NCBI GenBank assembly: GCA_027627225.1
Contig: CM051036.1
Span: forward strand, 39,752,926-39,816,925
Length of the DNA stretch: 64,000 nt
Reading direction: 5' to 3'
From: Congeria kusceri
Lineage: Eukaryota > Mollusca > Bivalvia > Myida > Dreissenidae
Shown here: positions 46,650 through 58,630 of the stretch, in pieces
Layout of the letters: each line of letters opens with the position of its first letter
Position numbering within the stretch: position 1 is the stretch's first letter
Translations under genes and position numbers: made by a program
The notes under the pieces: generated by a model
Told to the model about the DNA's origin: nothing
Databases searched by the model: none
What the model saw: only the letters and a program-made list of their open reading frames with translations

Positions 46650-49600
46650 TCTACATTTTCATAGTTTTAGAAAGGATCCTAGTTTGTTCTGGTTTTGCTC
46701 AATGAATCTAGTATTCCAAATTTTAAATGGCTGTTTCATTATGGTACTTATTGACCTGTGTTCTCCATTCTATGTGTGTTAAATTGAAATGAAATAATGA
46801 TACAAATCATAATCACCCAGTTGCATTAAATTAATGAATTTGTATATGAATATAATAATTTTAAAACTCCAGAGACATCAGCAGGAGAGAAGACTCAGTA
46901 CCAAGTGATCTATAAGCATACTGTAAGGACAGTTCACTTAAAACATGTTTTCTTGCGGTTTTAGGCTTACGATGAAACTTATATATACTAAAATGCATAA
47001 CGGTTGTCAGGGTTATTTCTCAGCAACAGCTGGAAGTATTTTGGTCAAACTGTTTACAAAGCCAGTGGACCTTCTGTTTGATGTTTTTGTTGGTATTGTG
47101 CAATTTTGAATATAATTTTGATTAATACTCTAAAAGTCGTGTATTAACTCACCTGCTTGATTTATTATCGCATAGTATATTTTGACATACCATTGCTTAC
47201 TAAACAAGATCATTGGTAAAACTGATACTTGCCAAATAAATTGAATGAAGTGAGGAGGTCAGATATATATTTCAAAACAAAAATTCTAAATACAACGGGT
47301 GAAATGAATTATCATTAACCTCTCCAATTATGTTCTTTGTCAATAGTTACTAGTAAAAAAGAAAGTAACATCTTAATATCTCTAGAATTGTTAAACTTAT
47401 TCAACTGTCAACCCTGTTAAAATACATTACATTAAAATACCATACCAACGTGCAGAAGATGAAAAAAATTACCACAGAAAGAAGAGCGGCATCTATAGAA
47501 CTAAAACAATTCAACAATTGGTTACAGAGAAATATCCATGACAAAAATGCTACACAAATACTATTTGAAAATAAAAAAGCATGACCCTGTAAAAACTCAT
47601 CAAAAAGGAACATCTTGCATTATGTTCATTTCCTCTTTGTATGAAACCCACGAACAGTTGTTATTGAATTTCTACCATTAGTTGCACTGCATATTATGGA
47701 CACAGAAATAATCTAAGGCCAATAGCATACAGAGGCAAAATATATTAATATTGTGCTCATTTTCTTCTGGTACCCTCAACATGTCTTGTATTGAAGTGCA
47801 GCAATTCATTCTTGAGAAATAGCTCTGACCAGGATAATTCACTAACTCTTTAGATTTACGGTTACTTTAGAGTAGTCCTGATATATACTGGTTGCTATTT
47901 TTATTGTGTACGAAATATGTATTTGCAGAACACAAGTGGACATTTATTTTAGTTTTCAAAATCCTTTGCATAAACTGAGGTCTGTTGATTCGGCATCTCA
48001 GGCAAACATGCAGTCTCAATATTCTGGCATACATCTGCCTAAACTTCAATCTGAGGTTCGCTGTAGGTGCTAAACACGATGACAGAAACACGGAACCAGC
48101 TACTTAATGATTCGTGTTAATTGCAATAAATATGGTTTTCAGATTTAATAAATAAATACAAATATAACATGATTCATTAATAAATTCCTATTTTTAAATT
48201 TGACTGCCTAGTTTTATCCTAGTTTTCTATTATTTCAACTACTAGGTTTTGTACAGACTGTTGAAAAGCCCGTGACATTCAGACATGCATTTGGACGACA
48301 GCATTTGACCCAGCTCCACAAAACATAGATCCTATCAGCTTTAGACGGAGCAACACTCCAATGTCAAAGATCTTCATCCCAACAACAAATCTTTATGACA
48401 AATTCCCTGCCCCAATTTTGTCATGCAGCTTATCTGCCTACGGCTGAGCATCAGAGCAACCATGTGTAATTTTGCATTGTGGTTGTTATTTGGCTCGCCA
48501 CATCATTTTGCAACTGTTATGATACAATCAACTGTCAAAACAGGTTCACAAAAAAGCAAGTCAACGTTTAAACGATGATGATAGTTCTAGTGACACTGAA
48601 TGCGAGAACGAAAATTGAATTGGTTATGATGGTTTTGTAAAATTTTGTTGTGTATTTACTTGCATATACTTGGCATGTTAACCAAACAATGAATACTATA
48701 CACAACATCACCATTGGCGAAATATGTTTTACAATCTATAAAGGTTACATGAAAAGTGAACGGCGTACACGGCAAGTGAACATGACTAGCATTCTGCTCG
48801 ATGGTATATTAACGTTAGAAAAATACCACAAAACAACCAATACTAAACATCACTAATTATCCAAGTTCATAGTTCGTCTAAAAGCACGGATGAGTAATTA
48901 ACAATAGTTAATTTTGTATACCCTTCTTGTTCTATCCAATATTTATGAAAGCTCTCCAAGCAAATTCAACACGTATATGCCTTGCGTGTACGTGATTAGT
49001 GACAAGCTATTATAATGATAGAACGCTAATAGACTTTTTTTAACCAGATTATTCTAAATTTGTTAATTTATATAAAAGAAAACACTAAAGAATGCTTATC
49101 AACCCTTTTATTCCTTCTCAACCGGCTGACAATATTCCTTTTCGCTTTCGCCAGAATGTCATCATAATGTCGGTATTATTTAGTCCCTTTATACATCATA
49201 TACATCGTAGATCCCTACGTTTATTATGTAGTGTTCACACAATGATGTATGATGTTACTTGTTCCTCTATTGTGTGTATGTGATCTTTCCCAATCTATGA
49301 ATTGTCCTAATACGGATTATATCATTATAATATTATCTTTATATGATAAGATATTGTATGATCTCAACATAATCCTTTAAATAATTGACTAACACAACAT
49401 CATTAAGTCATTATTTTATTATATTATATTACATGCTATTGAAGAGTAGTATGGTGAGACATTTGATAAATGTACATGCAAAAATGATTATATAAAAAAG
49501 ATGTAAACAATATTAAAATTCATATTTATATATTCATAATATATTACGTGACATAAAACTTACCTTTCAACATTTCTTCAAATAGTATCTTTTTTTGCTG

Positions 49601-50555
49601 TTATTATACATTTATTCAAATATTTGATACACTTAAACTGTTGCAAAATGTATTAGAATACACGTATATTGTATCTTAGCTACATGCATGAAAATACCTT
49701 TATACAGTATATTGTGTGATAAACTTATTGTACTTGTAAATATCTTGCAACTATTGTCGCTTTGTACACTTTGTTTTTGAATAAACATGGAATTCTAGAG
49801 AAAAAAAGGTAACCAAACACAAGCTGTATTTAAATGTAAATTATTAGAATACAGCATCTGCTAAATTATCCATATTTAAATAAATATGCCCCATCGAAGG
49901 TGACGGGGTATATTGGTTTGCTAATGTAGGTCGGTCTGTCGGGTATTTCTGCTCTATAAGATCATCACCAAACTTCATAAAATTGTTTCTTGGTCAAATT
50001 CGATAATCAAGCAAATCGCCTAATTAACTGCGGAGTTGTGGCCCTTGAAATATCTAAAATTGGCATTTATCCCTTTCAGCATTTAAGTGCAACATTTGTG
50101 ATACGCTGACTATCAAATTTGATGAACATGTTTAAGGTGGCAATATCTTTACCTAGTTTGATGATTAACCAAATCACCCCAGGACCATGAGTTTTATATA
50201 ATATTTTACTATTATCAGTTTACGCTCTCTGTATTCAACTTGATATTTAAATCTAGAGTGTCAAAACGCTTTACCAAACAGCTCTTCTTCAATTAAAAAA
50301 AGTTAAACATATGTTTTAATTAATATAAACAGTATTGTGGCAAAATTGATGTATTTAAAATGACCAAACCAACTAAACACGCACTTTTCTGATTTGGCGG
50401 ACATTTTGTTAGCTATTATTAAAATATTATTTATCCTTTAATTTATGTAAAAATCAGTTGCATGTTTGTCAATATATTTTCTAACAACACATACATTACA
50501 TGCATTCAGAATATTGTAGTTATGCTACATATTGAAAGATATATGCGAATTTTAC
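46650..50555. other. No gene seen
   Basis: AT-rich. A stretch of about 60 codons (about 48266-48445, plus) reads open with balanced composition but has no recognisable motif or splice context. Between about 49880 and 50220 there is a moderately conserved-looking dispersed repeat (catcaccaaacttcataaaa, gttgtggcccttgaaatatc), without coding capacity. Confidence 0.45.
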
Positions 50556-50559
50556 ATTT

Positions 50560-50715
50560 GTGGCGGCCATCTTGGTGGCCATCTTGAATATTTTAAAATG
50601 TTCAATGATGACAAAGTTGCATCATACAGTTTCTAAGTAGAGACATGGTATATAATCATTTTATGCAAAAACAATTTGTGCGTACTACATTTTGGGGGTT
50701 ATCGGCCGGCATACT
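50560..50715 (-). repeat. Inverted partner of the 43030-43180 repeat
   Basis: Shares, as reverse complement, the gatggc-rich core (gcggccatcttggtggccat), ttcaatgatgacaaagttg and a region around gtgcgtactacattttggg. Confidence 0.65.
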
Positions 50716-51789
50716 GACTTCCTCTATGGAATGTCCTTTCAAATACAGTATATGGCCTGCAACGTGGTTACACACTCAGCAGAGAGTGTACAATTGCAAA
50801 GAAACTAAGGACTCGGCCAATAAAGTCGGACACTGCTCACAATGAGATTTTTGTATGCATTTCGTACGAAACAGTTATTAACAGTTGATCTGGGGCCATA
50901 TTCCAGAAACATCTTAAGTAAAACTGTATCCTTAACTTGCAAAAAACAACACTTTAACATTTTATTCCATTTGGAAAAGACATTGTGCTTAGTGTTTATT
51001 AGTTATCAACCTATTATTAACTACTGTATACTAAAATATAATGGAATTCACTAATTTATGTGTAGTTAAAAAAATTACAATACAAAAATTGGCACTTAAG
51101 TGAAAATATAGTTGACTATCCCATTTACGATTGTCAATTTTAATGATGTGGCCATAGTTCTTCAATGTAACATATTACTACTTGCCCATATAATACTTTG
51201 CACACTACAACATTTTACCAAGTTTGTAGATCTGGAGATCTGGACACATATCGACAGACCTCCTAAATTCATTACAGAGTTTAAACCATTTTAGTCAAGA
51301 TAAATTTTAAATGAATAAGCCACGTATTTAAGGGATTTTATGACTTTAAGGAATTTAATTAAGTCTCCTCTAAGGAGCTTTGTGGATATGGACCCAGCGG
51401 TTCGTGTTATATAAACACCATTTTGGAGAAAATAAGGACAAACAAGAAAGAAATAACATTGAAACTATATGCGAACTCTTTTAAAGTTACGATTTTATGG
51501 TTGAGTTACTAGATGCGTATTTTTATTAATAGCTATTAATAGCTATTTATACGGAAGCATAGGTCGGAATATATGTAGTGAGTTAATCAAACAAAAATCA
51601 TTAAGTACACATGAAACCATTCCAGCTAAGTAAGATGTAGTTTTTTTTCTGAAAATTTAAAGAGGATCACAAGTGCGCTTTACGCTGGTTAGGCATCAGA
51701 TTTTCAGTCGCTTTTCCGGTATATATCTCATTTGTTTAACCGTGGAATTTTTGTACGCCCTGTATACGCCACTGAGTTCTGCTTTTAGG

Positions 51790-53125
51790 ACATTCCCTGA
51801 CAGAATAGACATATCGATCTTAATCGGAAATAGTAAATTTTCTGCATATCATAAAATGTTTATTTTTCACACGCACACATGTTCACGTTTTTCAGCATCA
51901 TTCAATTACGATTCTTATACCATAGTAAGGATGTCACAGTTCTCTGCGCTACAAAATTTTACAATTTCTATAAATCGCGGTCAAAACATCCACGCTTTTC
52001 ATGCGGATGACATATTGTTGTGCATGTCAGCAAAATTTTCGGGCGCTTTTCTAGCAGATCTGGCTTTGAACATAAAAAACATTGCATCTTAACTGTCAAT
52101 ATATGTGATTACGTAACTTGAACAATAAAATTCAGATAAGTGATTCGGATTTTGATTTTATAATACGCGTTGTTATACCTGATGTTAATTACAATTAAAT
52201 GTATATTTAAAATATTTTGGTTTTTACATGAATAAGTATAGTTTTAATAAACTGATATTAATATATACTCATATATACTAAAACGTTGAATTATCTTTGC
52301 CTACTCGTATTGAAGACAGTGTAGATGTGAATTATACAATACGAAGGGCCGGTCGTGTCCATTACCGCGAAAGTAGTAGGATTTGAAAAGAACAAATTCT
52401 ACTTAAACAATTAATACCGGACTAATTCAGTTTGAAACACTTGATAAACTAGATTAACAGTTTAATCTAACTGTAAAAATCATACTATCAAAAATAAGAC
52501 GCCTTTATCTCAAAGCCGACCCCACTCGCTACGCCCGCTACTAAGTCTGATTCTGCGCCATGTGTTGTTCTTTTCTTGAATGTGACGTACGCATGTTAAA
52601 ATTTCCGTACGTAAAAGTTCAACTAAAGTTTTCTTTAATTTTATGTAATTGCCTGCTTAAGAATGATCCGAGTTGTAAACCCCCCCCCCCAAAAAAAAAA
52701 CCACAACAACTTAATTTTATTTTTAAAATGCGGGATTGTCGGAAAAGGCTGAATTTTTCATGTAATATTGCAAATCAATGACTTTTCAATATGCAGCAAC
52801 AAATATTCGTTATTTTTACATGCAATACATTTTTATAATCTGAATCTCTAAACATGAGTTAAATTTTTGGACGTGTGTTTGTAATTCGTCGAGTAGTAAG
52901 CATAAACGGCATGCCAACAAATACACCACGACGTCAACTCCAAAAGTAACGTCAAATTACGTCAGAACGCTTATACAGTAGTCGTGTTTGACGTTGTAGC
53001 GTAAACATATGTGTGGTTGTAAGATTTCAAAAATATTACATCCTAAAAATGGAAAAAAAATAGCCTATTCAGTGATACAGATTTCGTTAATTTTCAAAAT
53101 GAGGCAAAATTCGGCCCTTAACGCA
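51790..53125 (-). repeat. Uninterrupted inverted copy of the repeat at 29550/39646
   Basis: Read on the minus strand, it aligns first with 29550-30385 (from 53125 to about 52270) and then with 39646-40045 (from about 52200 to 51790). The part corresponding to the gypsy insertion is just a short AT-rich link. It thus represents the empty site in a second copy of the repeat. An open frame at 51673-52092 has no recognisable domain. Confidence 0.7.
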
Positions 53126-53469
53126 CCTTCTCCATTCCTTTCATTTAATATTACAAACATAACCACATGTTAATTTGAATATCACAAACATTACCACGTG
53201 CTTTTTTGTGTGAAAAAGTTCAATTTCTAAACACGTGATATCCAATTGCAATGATTGGAAAAGCTGAAGATTGATTTCAATATGATAGACATTTGTGGAA
53301 GCGCCCATTATATGCGGGACGAAACAACGCTTTCTGTTTGTTTATCACGTGCGCCACGTGCTTAACATGAATAAGCGTCTTGTTCATCTTTGGATAAATA
53401 TAGATTATTATTGCGCATTGAAACTTGACCATGTTCTCGATCAATGTTTTCCAAAAAAAAGGTAAAACA

Positions 53470-53600
53470 CATTCCGCTTGCATGTTTTTTTTTCTGTTTC
53501 AATGAAGTCTCTTCTAAACATAAATCCACTGACAGCGGCAAGAGTCGTCCCGGATTAGCCTGTGCGGACTGCAATTCGGGACATATATATATACATATAC
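53470..53600. repeat. Fragment of a dispersed palindromic repeat
   Basis: The sequence gtcgtcccggattagcctgt followed by gcggactgcaattcgggac looks like one half of a palindromic element of a type I associate with bivalve genomes. Only a fragment is present, so its borders are uncertain. Confidence 0.4.
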
Positions 53601-53726
53601 TTTTTTTTTACTTGTCGACATATTCGGCCTTCCCCATTATAAACTCCCATAGATCGATTACAGGGACAGACCCAGTAATCGTAGAAACAACTCCTAAACT
53701 AGCAACAATTGGGGCTCTATCCCTAA

Positions 53727-53791
53727 CACTTAACCTAACCCTAGCCTTAAATAAGGAAACCCAAACCTAATCCTAACCCTAACCCTAGGGC
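53727..53791 (+). repeat. Degenerate interstitial telomere-like repeat
   Basis: Imperfect CCTAAC/CCCTAA units: cttaacctaaccctagcctt, then cctaatcctaaccctaaccc. This matches the complement of the animal TTAGGG telomere repeat. It is short and decayed. Confidence 0.6.
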
Positions 53792-54109
53792 CTGAAACCT
53801 TAAAAACCTTGTTGGGTCGCCATTTTTGGGCCCAATATATCGGCAACTTTAAAACTATATAGTATATGTTTTAGACCAAATTCGAACCCGGTTGGCGTCA
53901 TCAAAATATTCAGAATATACCCGGTACCACTTGACCACCCTCCTTTTGTTTATACTCGTAGTTGTCTTAGTCAATACATTTCTACTCCTCATTTGTTTTT
54001 CTAAATAAAGGACTTATGACTCTACAATTAGCTATATAGCCTATATAATAAATTCCAATAAATTATTTGCATTGTAACAGTATATATCATGAATTTAACA
54101 TGTAGTCTA

Positions 54110-54205
54110 TACGAACGATACTGATTATGGTGACAGCTGATTTAGAGGTTTCGCGAAATCTGATACACGAACACGAATGCGGACTAAAAACTAACTACAT
54201 TTTGA
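54110..54205 (-). repeat. Inverted copy of the 42340-42440 repeat
   Basis: The reverse complement matches 42340-42440, including atgcggactaaaaactaac and gacagctgatttagaggttt. Confidence 0.75.
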
Positions 54206-54268
54206 GCCAATGAAATATCTGGATGGCACCCATTAAGTGACACACTGAATCATTAAGGACATGCTCTT

Positions 54269-54625
54269 AACAGATGTTATATCTGGCCTTTGATTGGCTA
54301 AATGGAACCTCGCCAGCTCAACAGATGTTATATCTGGCCTTTGATTGGTTAAATGGAACCTCGCCAGCTCAACAGATGTTATATCTGGCCTTTGATTGGC
54401 TACATGGAACCTCGCCAGCTCAACAGATGTTATATCTGGCCTTTGATTGGCTAAATGGAACCTCGCCAGCTCAACAGATGTTATATCTGGCCTTTGATTG
54501 GCTAAATGGAACCTCGCCAGCTCAACCGATGTTATATCTGGCCTTTGATTGGCTAAATGGAACCTCGCCAGCTCAACAGATGTTATATCTGGCCTTTGAT
54601 TGACTAAATGGAACCTCGCCAGCTC
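54269..54625 (+). repeat. 51-bp minisatellite, exactly seven copies
   Basis: 357 bases = 7 x 51. The unit starts aacagatgttatatctggcc and ends aacctcgccagctc. Copies differ at only a few bases. As 51 is a multiple of three, both strands stay open, which creates repetitive peptides (MLYLAFDWLNGTSPAQQ on plus) that I regard as artefacts. Confidence 0.95.
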
Positions 54626-54960
54626 AGAATCTGTAGTAAACGTAACCATTTTGCACTTATCAATATTTTACTCCCGGGGTAGGTGGGTTAGCGGCGGGCA
54701 AATATGGGACTTTTTACTGAAAGCGTTCCAGGAGGCGGGAATTTGACACGACGAATGATTCCGGGTCGCGGAAAATAGACTTTCTTCGGATTTTAGATCC
54801 CGGTAATATTGGCCTCCTTGGAAAAAATATTGATAGGTGCATTTATGGCATTTATGGATATCTACTATACACATATATTTTTTTGTTACCAATTTGTATA
54901 AACGGAAAACTATAACATTACCCTAACTTATAGAAATTTTTGAATTGTTTCAATGATATA

Positions 54961-55009
54961 TATATCTCGTAAACATAAATGGACGTTTCATTTATGTTTA
55001 TGGGATATA
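54961..55009. repeat. Perfect-like hairpin, 21-bp arms
   Basis: tatatctcgtaaacataaat with its inverted partner atttatgtttatgggatata, two mismatches, 7-8 base loop. No function is indicated. Confidence 0.75.
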
Positions 55010-55040
55010 TTTATTATTAGCAAAAATGTAGTCATAGTAT

Positions 55041-55160
55041 GTTGTCGAATAACCCATGGTAAGGAGTATAGATGCGTAGGAATTAAATAACAAGTGTGAA
55101 GCAGGTTTGATGGTTTGATACCACGTATCTATACTCCTTACTTTGGGTGATTTGACAACA
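55041..55160. repeat. Foldback repeat with about 40-bp arms
   Basis: Left arm gttgtcgaataaccc...taaggagtatagatgcgt and right arm acgtatctatactccttact...gggtgatttgacaac are inverted, with about 30 bases between. Probably a small MITE; no target duplication was identified. Confidence 0.75.
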
Positions 55161-55504
55161 AATTATCATAGAAAAATATTATTTCGATTATGAATTTTAA
55201 AGCTCCTGAATGAGAACTATATTTTATCTATACTCCTCATATCCTCCGAAAATAGCATTACACGCGCGTTTCAGTGACGTCAAATAAATCATAAAAATTC
55301 AAAATGAAGTCAGCTTCATTGAAAAACCTAAGCGAATGACGTCAGCTTCAAATCAAAGAATCAATGCGACTTCATCTTTATTGATAACAGAGTGAACATA
55401 TAATGTTAACATACGCAAACTAAAAGCATTGTTACGATTTGGATATCGCGCGTTTAAGCACGAACAATTTTACTGTACATTTTTTCGAATTCTTTGTATT
55501 TCAT

Positions 55505-55915
55505 ATAGTCTTTGTATTGTATATAGTCTATGTATAGTATATCGTATATAGTCTATCTTTTGTATATAGTATGTCTATTGTATGTAGTCTATGTATTGTA
55601 TATAGTCTTTGTATTGTATATAGTCTATGTATTTTATATAGTCTTTGTATTGTATGTAGTCTTTGTATTGTATATAGTCTTTGTATTGTATATAGTCTTT
55701 GTATTGTATATAGTCTTTGTATTGTATGTAGTCTATGTAGTGTATATAGTCTTTGTATTGTATGTAGTCTTTGTATTTTATATAGTCTTTGTATTGTATA
55801 TAGTCTTTGTATTGTATATAGTCTTTGTATTGTATATAGTCTATGTATTTTATATAGTCTTTGTATTGTATGTAGTCTATGTAGTGTATATAGTCTTTGT
55901 ATTGTATATAGTCTC
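55505..55915 (+). repeat. 18-bp minisatellite, about 23 copies
   Basis: Unit agtctttgtattgtatat, with recurring variants (tatgtatt, gtatgtag). The unit length keeps frames open on both strands, giving 119-145-codon artefact frames such as repeated SLCIVY and QYKDYI. Confidence 0.95.
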
Positions 55916-56365
55916 TATGGTAAAACATCCACATTTCGAGTGTATTGTTTTGTTTTAATTGCTAAATTACTTTATACTAAGACATGTTATAATCACGACT
56001 TATTTTAATGATTGTTTGCCATTGAACATACGCTGTAACATCTTTTACCATTGCAGCATGCATAATCTGTTCATTTTAGAAAAGGTTTATATTGAAATCA
56101 TGTAACATACTGGGTATGTAAGTTATCCGTCAAACGAGTGAAACCTTATGTTATTTCAATAATGAAACTTAATTACACTTTAATTCATATAATAATGTTG
56201 TAGAAAATGGTTCGTACTTACACTTAATTAAATGAAATATTCAGATTTAAAAACGCATAAATATCAAGTTTGCCAAAGAATTTGATACACATTTTCACAT
56301 AAGCTCTGCCTGCATGTTATGATTAAGCGATTATTCACAATGGTAACTACTGAAACAAAGAAGAT

Positions 56366-57118
56366 AAAACACCATGGATGCTTCTTGATGGAGCAAACAG
56401 TAGATAGACATTTGTGCAAAGTTATTTGAAAAATTTAAAATTTGACCTCTAAGTGTGACCTTGACCGTTGACCTCTAGATCTGGTTCATGACGCTTCACG
56501 CTATCTCACTGAAAGTAATATTTGTGCCAAGTAGTTTTAAATTCATGGCAAGTTAAAGCACGGACAAGCAACCTGCCAATTTTGACCTCCGACCCCTAAG
56601 TGTCACATTGATATTTGACCTACAGACCTGATTGATGAGCACTACACACCATCTGATTTGTGCCAAGTAATTTCGTCAGACATGATCGACCTGACAATAT
56701 GTCATTTTCTTACAAAGTTTCATTGAATTCGAGTTATCAGTTCCTGTTATCTCGGGCGGAAACGACAATTTTCTATTAACATGTCCTATTCATAATCAAA
56801 GGGTCATAAATCCTTGAAAAATCATCAGGCCGGAAATACCTGACTATCTGCGCACGTCCTCTTGGTAGGGATGTTGCATATACAGTTGCATTGATTTCAA
56901 ATAATTAGTTCCTGAGATATCGCGCGGATACGAACGGTTGGAAGGACGGTTAGACTGAAAAACGGACGGATAGACAGATAGATTTACTCGTACAATTGTT
57001 GGGGAAATGCATTTGACACCCGAAAGAAAATGAATAGCAGTTAAATAAGAATTCGGACGGACGGACGGACATAGCAGCGACTATATGCTCTACCCTTCGG
57101 GGAGCATAACACTTATTG
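56366..57118 (+). mobile_element. Dispersed repeat inserted in intron sequence of a convertase exon copy
   Basis: Contains gacctctaagtgtgaccttg twice in diverged form and ends in ggacggacggacggaca followed by a small hairpin (atgctctacccttcggggagcat). Sequence on both sides (56295-56360 and 57119-57180) resembles intron 1 of copy A (16075-16186) without interruption there, so this block was inserted after the exon was duplicated. Confidence 0.55.
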
Positions 57119-57178
57119 ATACTGAAAAATTAAGAATCAATACAAATGCACGGCGAATATAACACTGAAATGTAATAC

Positions 57179-57331
57179 CTTAGATAGAAATGTATAGTCC
57201 TGTTTGCTTAAAACATCTGCAACATGTTCAAAATCTTCGTCATTTATTTTGAAGAAAAATTTGTCAGTATAATCAGAAGTTTGTCCGTGTACTGTTGATA
57301 ACAGAAACACAAAAGTATGCATCGGAGACAT
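57179..57331 (-). CDS. Extra first exon of the convertase family (copy C1)
   Basis: Encodes 51 residues: signal peptide (MSPMHTFVFLLSTVHGQ) and first part of the prodomain (YTDKFFFKINDEDFEHVADV), ending LSK before a GTATTA donor in the same phase as exon 1 of copy A. The reading frame and splice site are intact. No exon 2 is seen within reach before 29014, the first exon of copy B. It is either the distant first exon of copy B, spliced over about 28 kb, or the remnant of a lost third gene. Confidence 0.75.
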
Positions 57332-57427
57332 TTTAACATTACTTAAATATCGTGATGATAATTACTTAAAGATCACTTCACTGTCATAAAATAAAGATAC
57401 ACCTTTCACGAGCTTGAATTTTAATAC

Positions 57428-57544
57428 CAATAGCGTGTCAGGCCTTGCCTTTAATACATCGGACACGTGTTCAAAATCTTCGTCGTTTACTTTGAAGAAC
57501 AATGTATCAGTATAATGAGAAGTTAGATTTAAACGTGATACCAA
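57428..57544 (-). pseudogene. Extra first-exon copy without signal peptide (C2)
   Basis: Encodes SHYTDTLFFKVNDEDFEHVS and continues SDVLKARPDTLL to a GTATTA donor. It matches the prodomain start of the other exon-1 copies, but a hydrophobic leader is not readable in front of it. It sits only 97 bases upstream of copy C1. Probably a broken duplicate. Confidence 0.65.
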
Positions 57545-58630
57545 ATAGTGTCATTGAAATGCACTGAAAAGAAAATTTAAAATCAATAGCTGTTCATTCT
57601 GAATACATAACTCGTACAGTAAGACCTTGACGTGTCGACTTTTGTATTTTTAATATTTACAAATGTCTTCTTTCCTTTATCTTAGATTAAACATTGATGT
57701 AGAATAAAAAGCTATGCGTGTTAAATGAGAAAGAAATACTCAGATTGTTTAAAGGAACATTTCAATTAAGAAGCTTAGTTAATATATGCGCTTTTATAGT
57801 AATTCCTCGTTAAAATGACTAGTTTAAAGTAGGAGACAGTAGTAAAATAACTAAAACTGGAAATACTTCTTAGTATACCATTTTCTGTTTCAAGTGTCAA
57901 TTAAACACAGAAAGTGGATGTTTAAATAGCACCATAAGGAGTAAACAACAACTTCACCGCAACCAAACCCAACGTTTATCTGCAAGTTTAGTATAGTGTC
58001 AAGTATATTTTTATTCGTGTGTAAATATGATAGAGTTATGCGTCGTCGGCATCCATCCGTCTTTGAGAGACGATGGTGTAGCTTCCGGTTTGGGTGTTCT
58101 ATCGGCACAATCGTGAATGGCCCTGCAGTCCGATTCGCGAGTGGCAGTCTCTTTTGCACTTGCTACATTTAAATAGTGTTGCCTGCTGAGGCTGCTGTTT
58201 TTCCTTCCTCCTGGCTCTCTTTGCAGCAAGGTATATCTTTCTGGAATCCTCGGCTTCAGCAAGGCGCCAAGCGGAGCGGTTGTCTGCAAGGTTTTCCCAT
58301 AAAAAGACGCTGTTGTCAGACAGCTTCAGGTCTTTTGTGCAACCGTCTTTGTAACGTAGACGTGGGCGCCCTGTCAGCCGTGTGCCCTCTGCCAGCTCTC
58401 CGTACAGTAGGTACTTTTAAATGCGGCCTGGGTCCATTCTCCTGACGTGGCCAAGCCAACGAAGGTGCCTCTCGCTGAGAATAGTAAACATGCTGTTCAT
58501 GTCAGCGCGTTTCAGGACCTTTGTATTGGGTATCTTGTACTGCCATTTGATATGCAGAATGCGTCGCAGGCACCTCAGGTGGACGCTGTTGAGCTTCTTC
58601 TCATGGCTCGCATAAGGGGTCTATGCCTCG

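Noticed and set aside
48266..48445. Open stretch of about 60 codons with balanced composition
   Set aside because: No start, no convincing splice sites, no known motif; too short to support as an exon.
51673..52092. Plus-strand frame of 139 codons
   Set aside because: Lies in the dispersed repeat that is also present at 39646; the other copy does not conserve the frame.
54233..54649. Frames of about 110-138 codons on both strands with 17-residue repeats
   Set aside because: By-product of the 51-bp array; no signal, flanking exon or other coding evidence.
55530..56008. Frames of 119-145 codons with SLCIVY or YIQYKD repeats
   Set aside because: By-product of the 18-bp array in all compatible frames.
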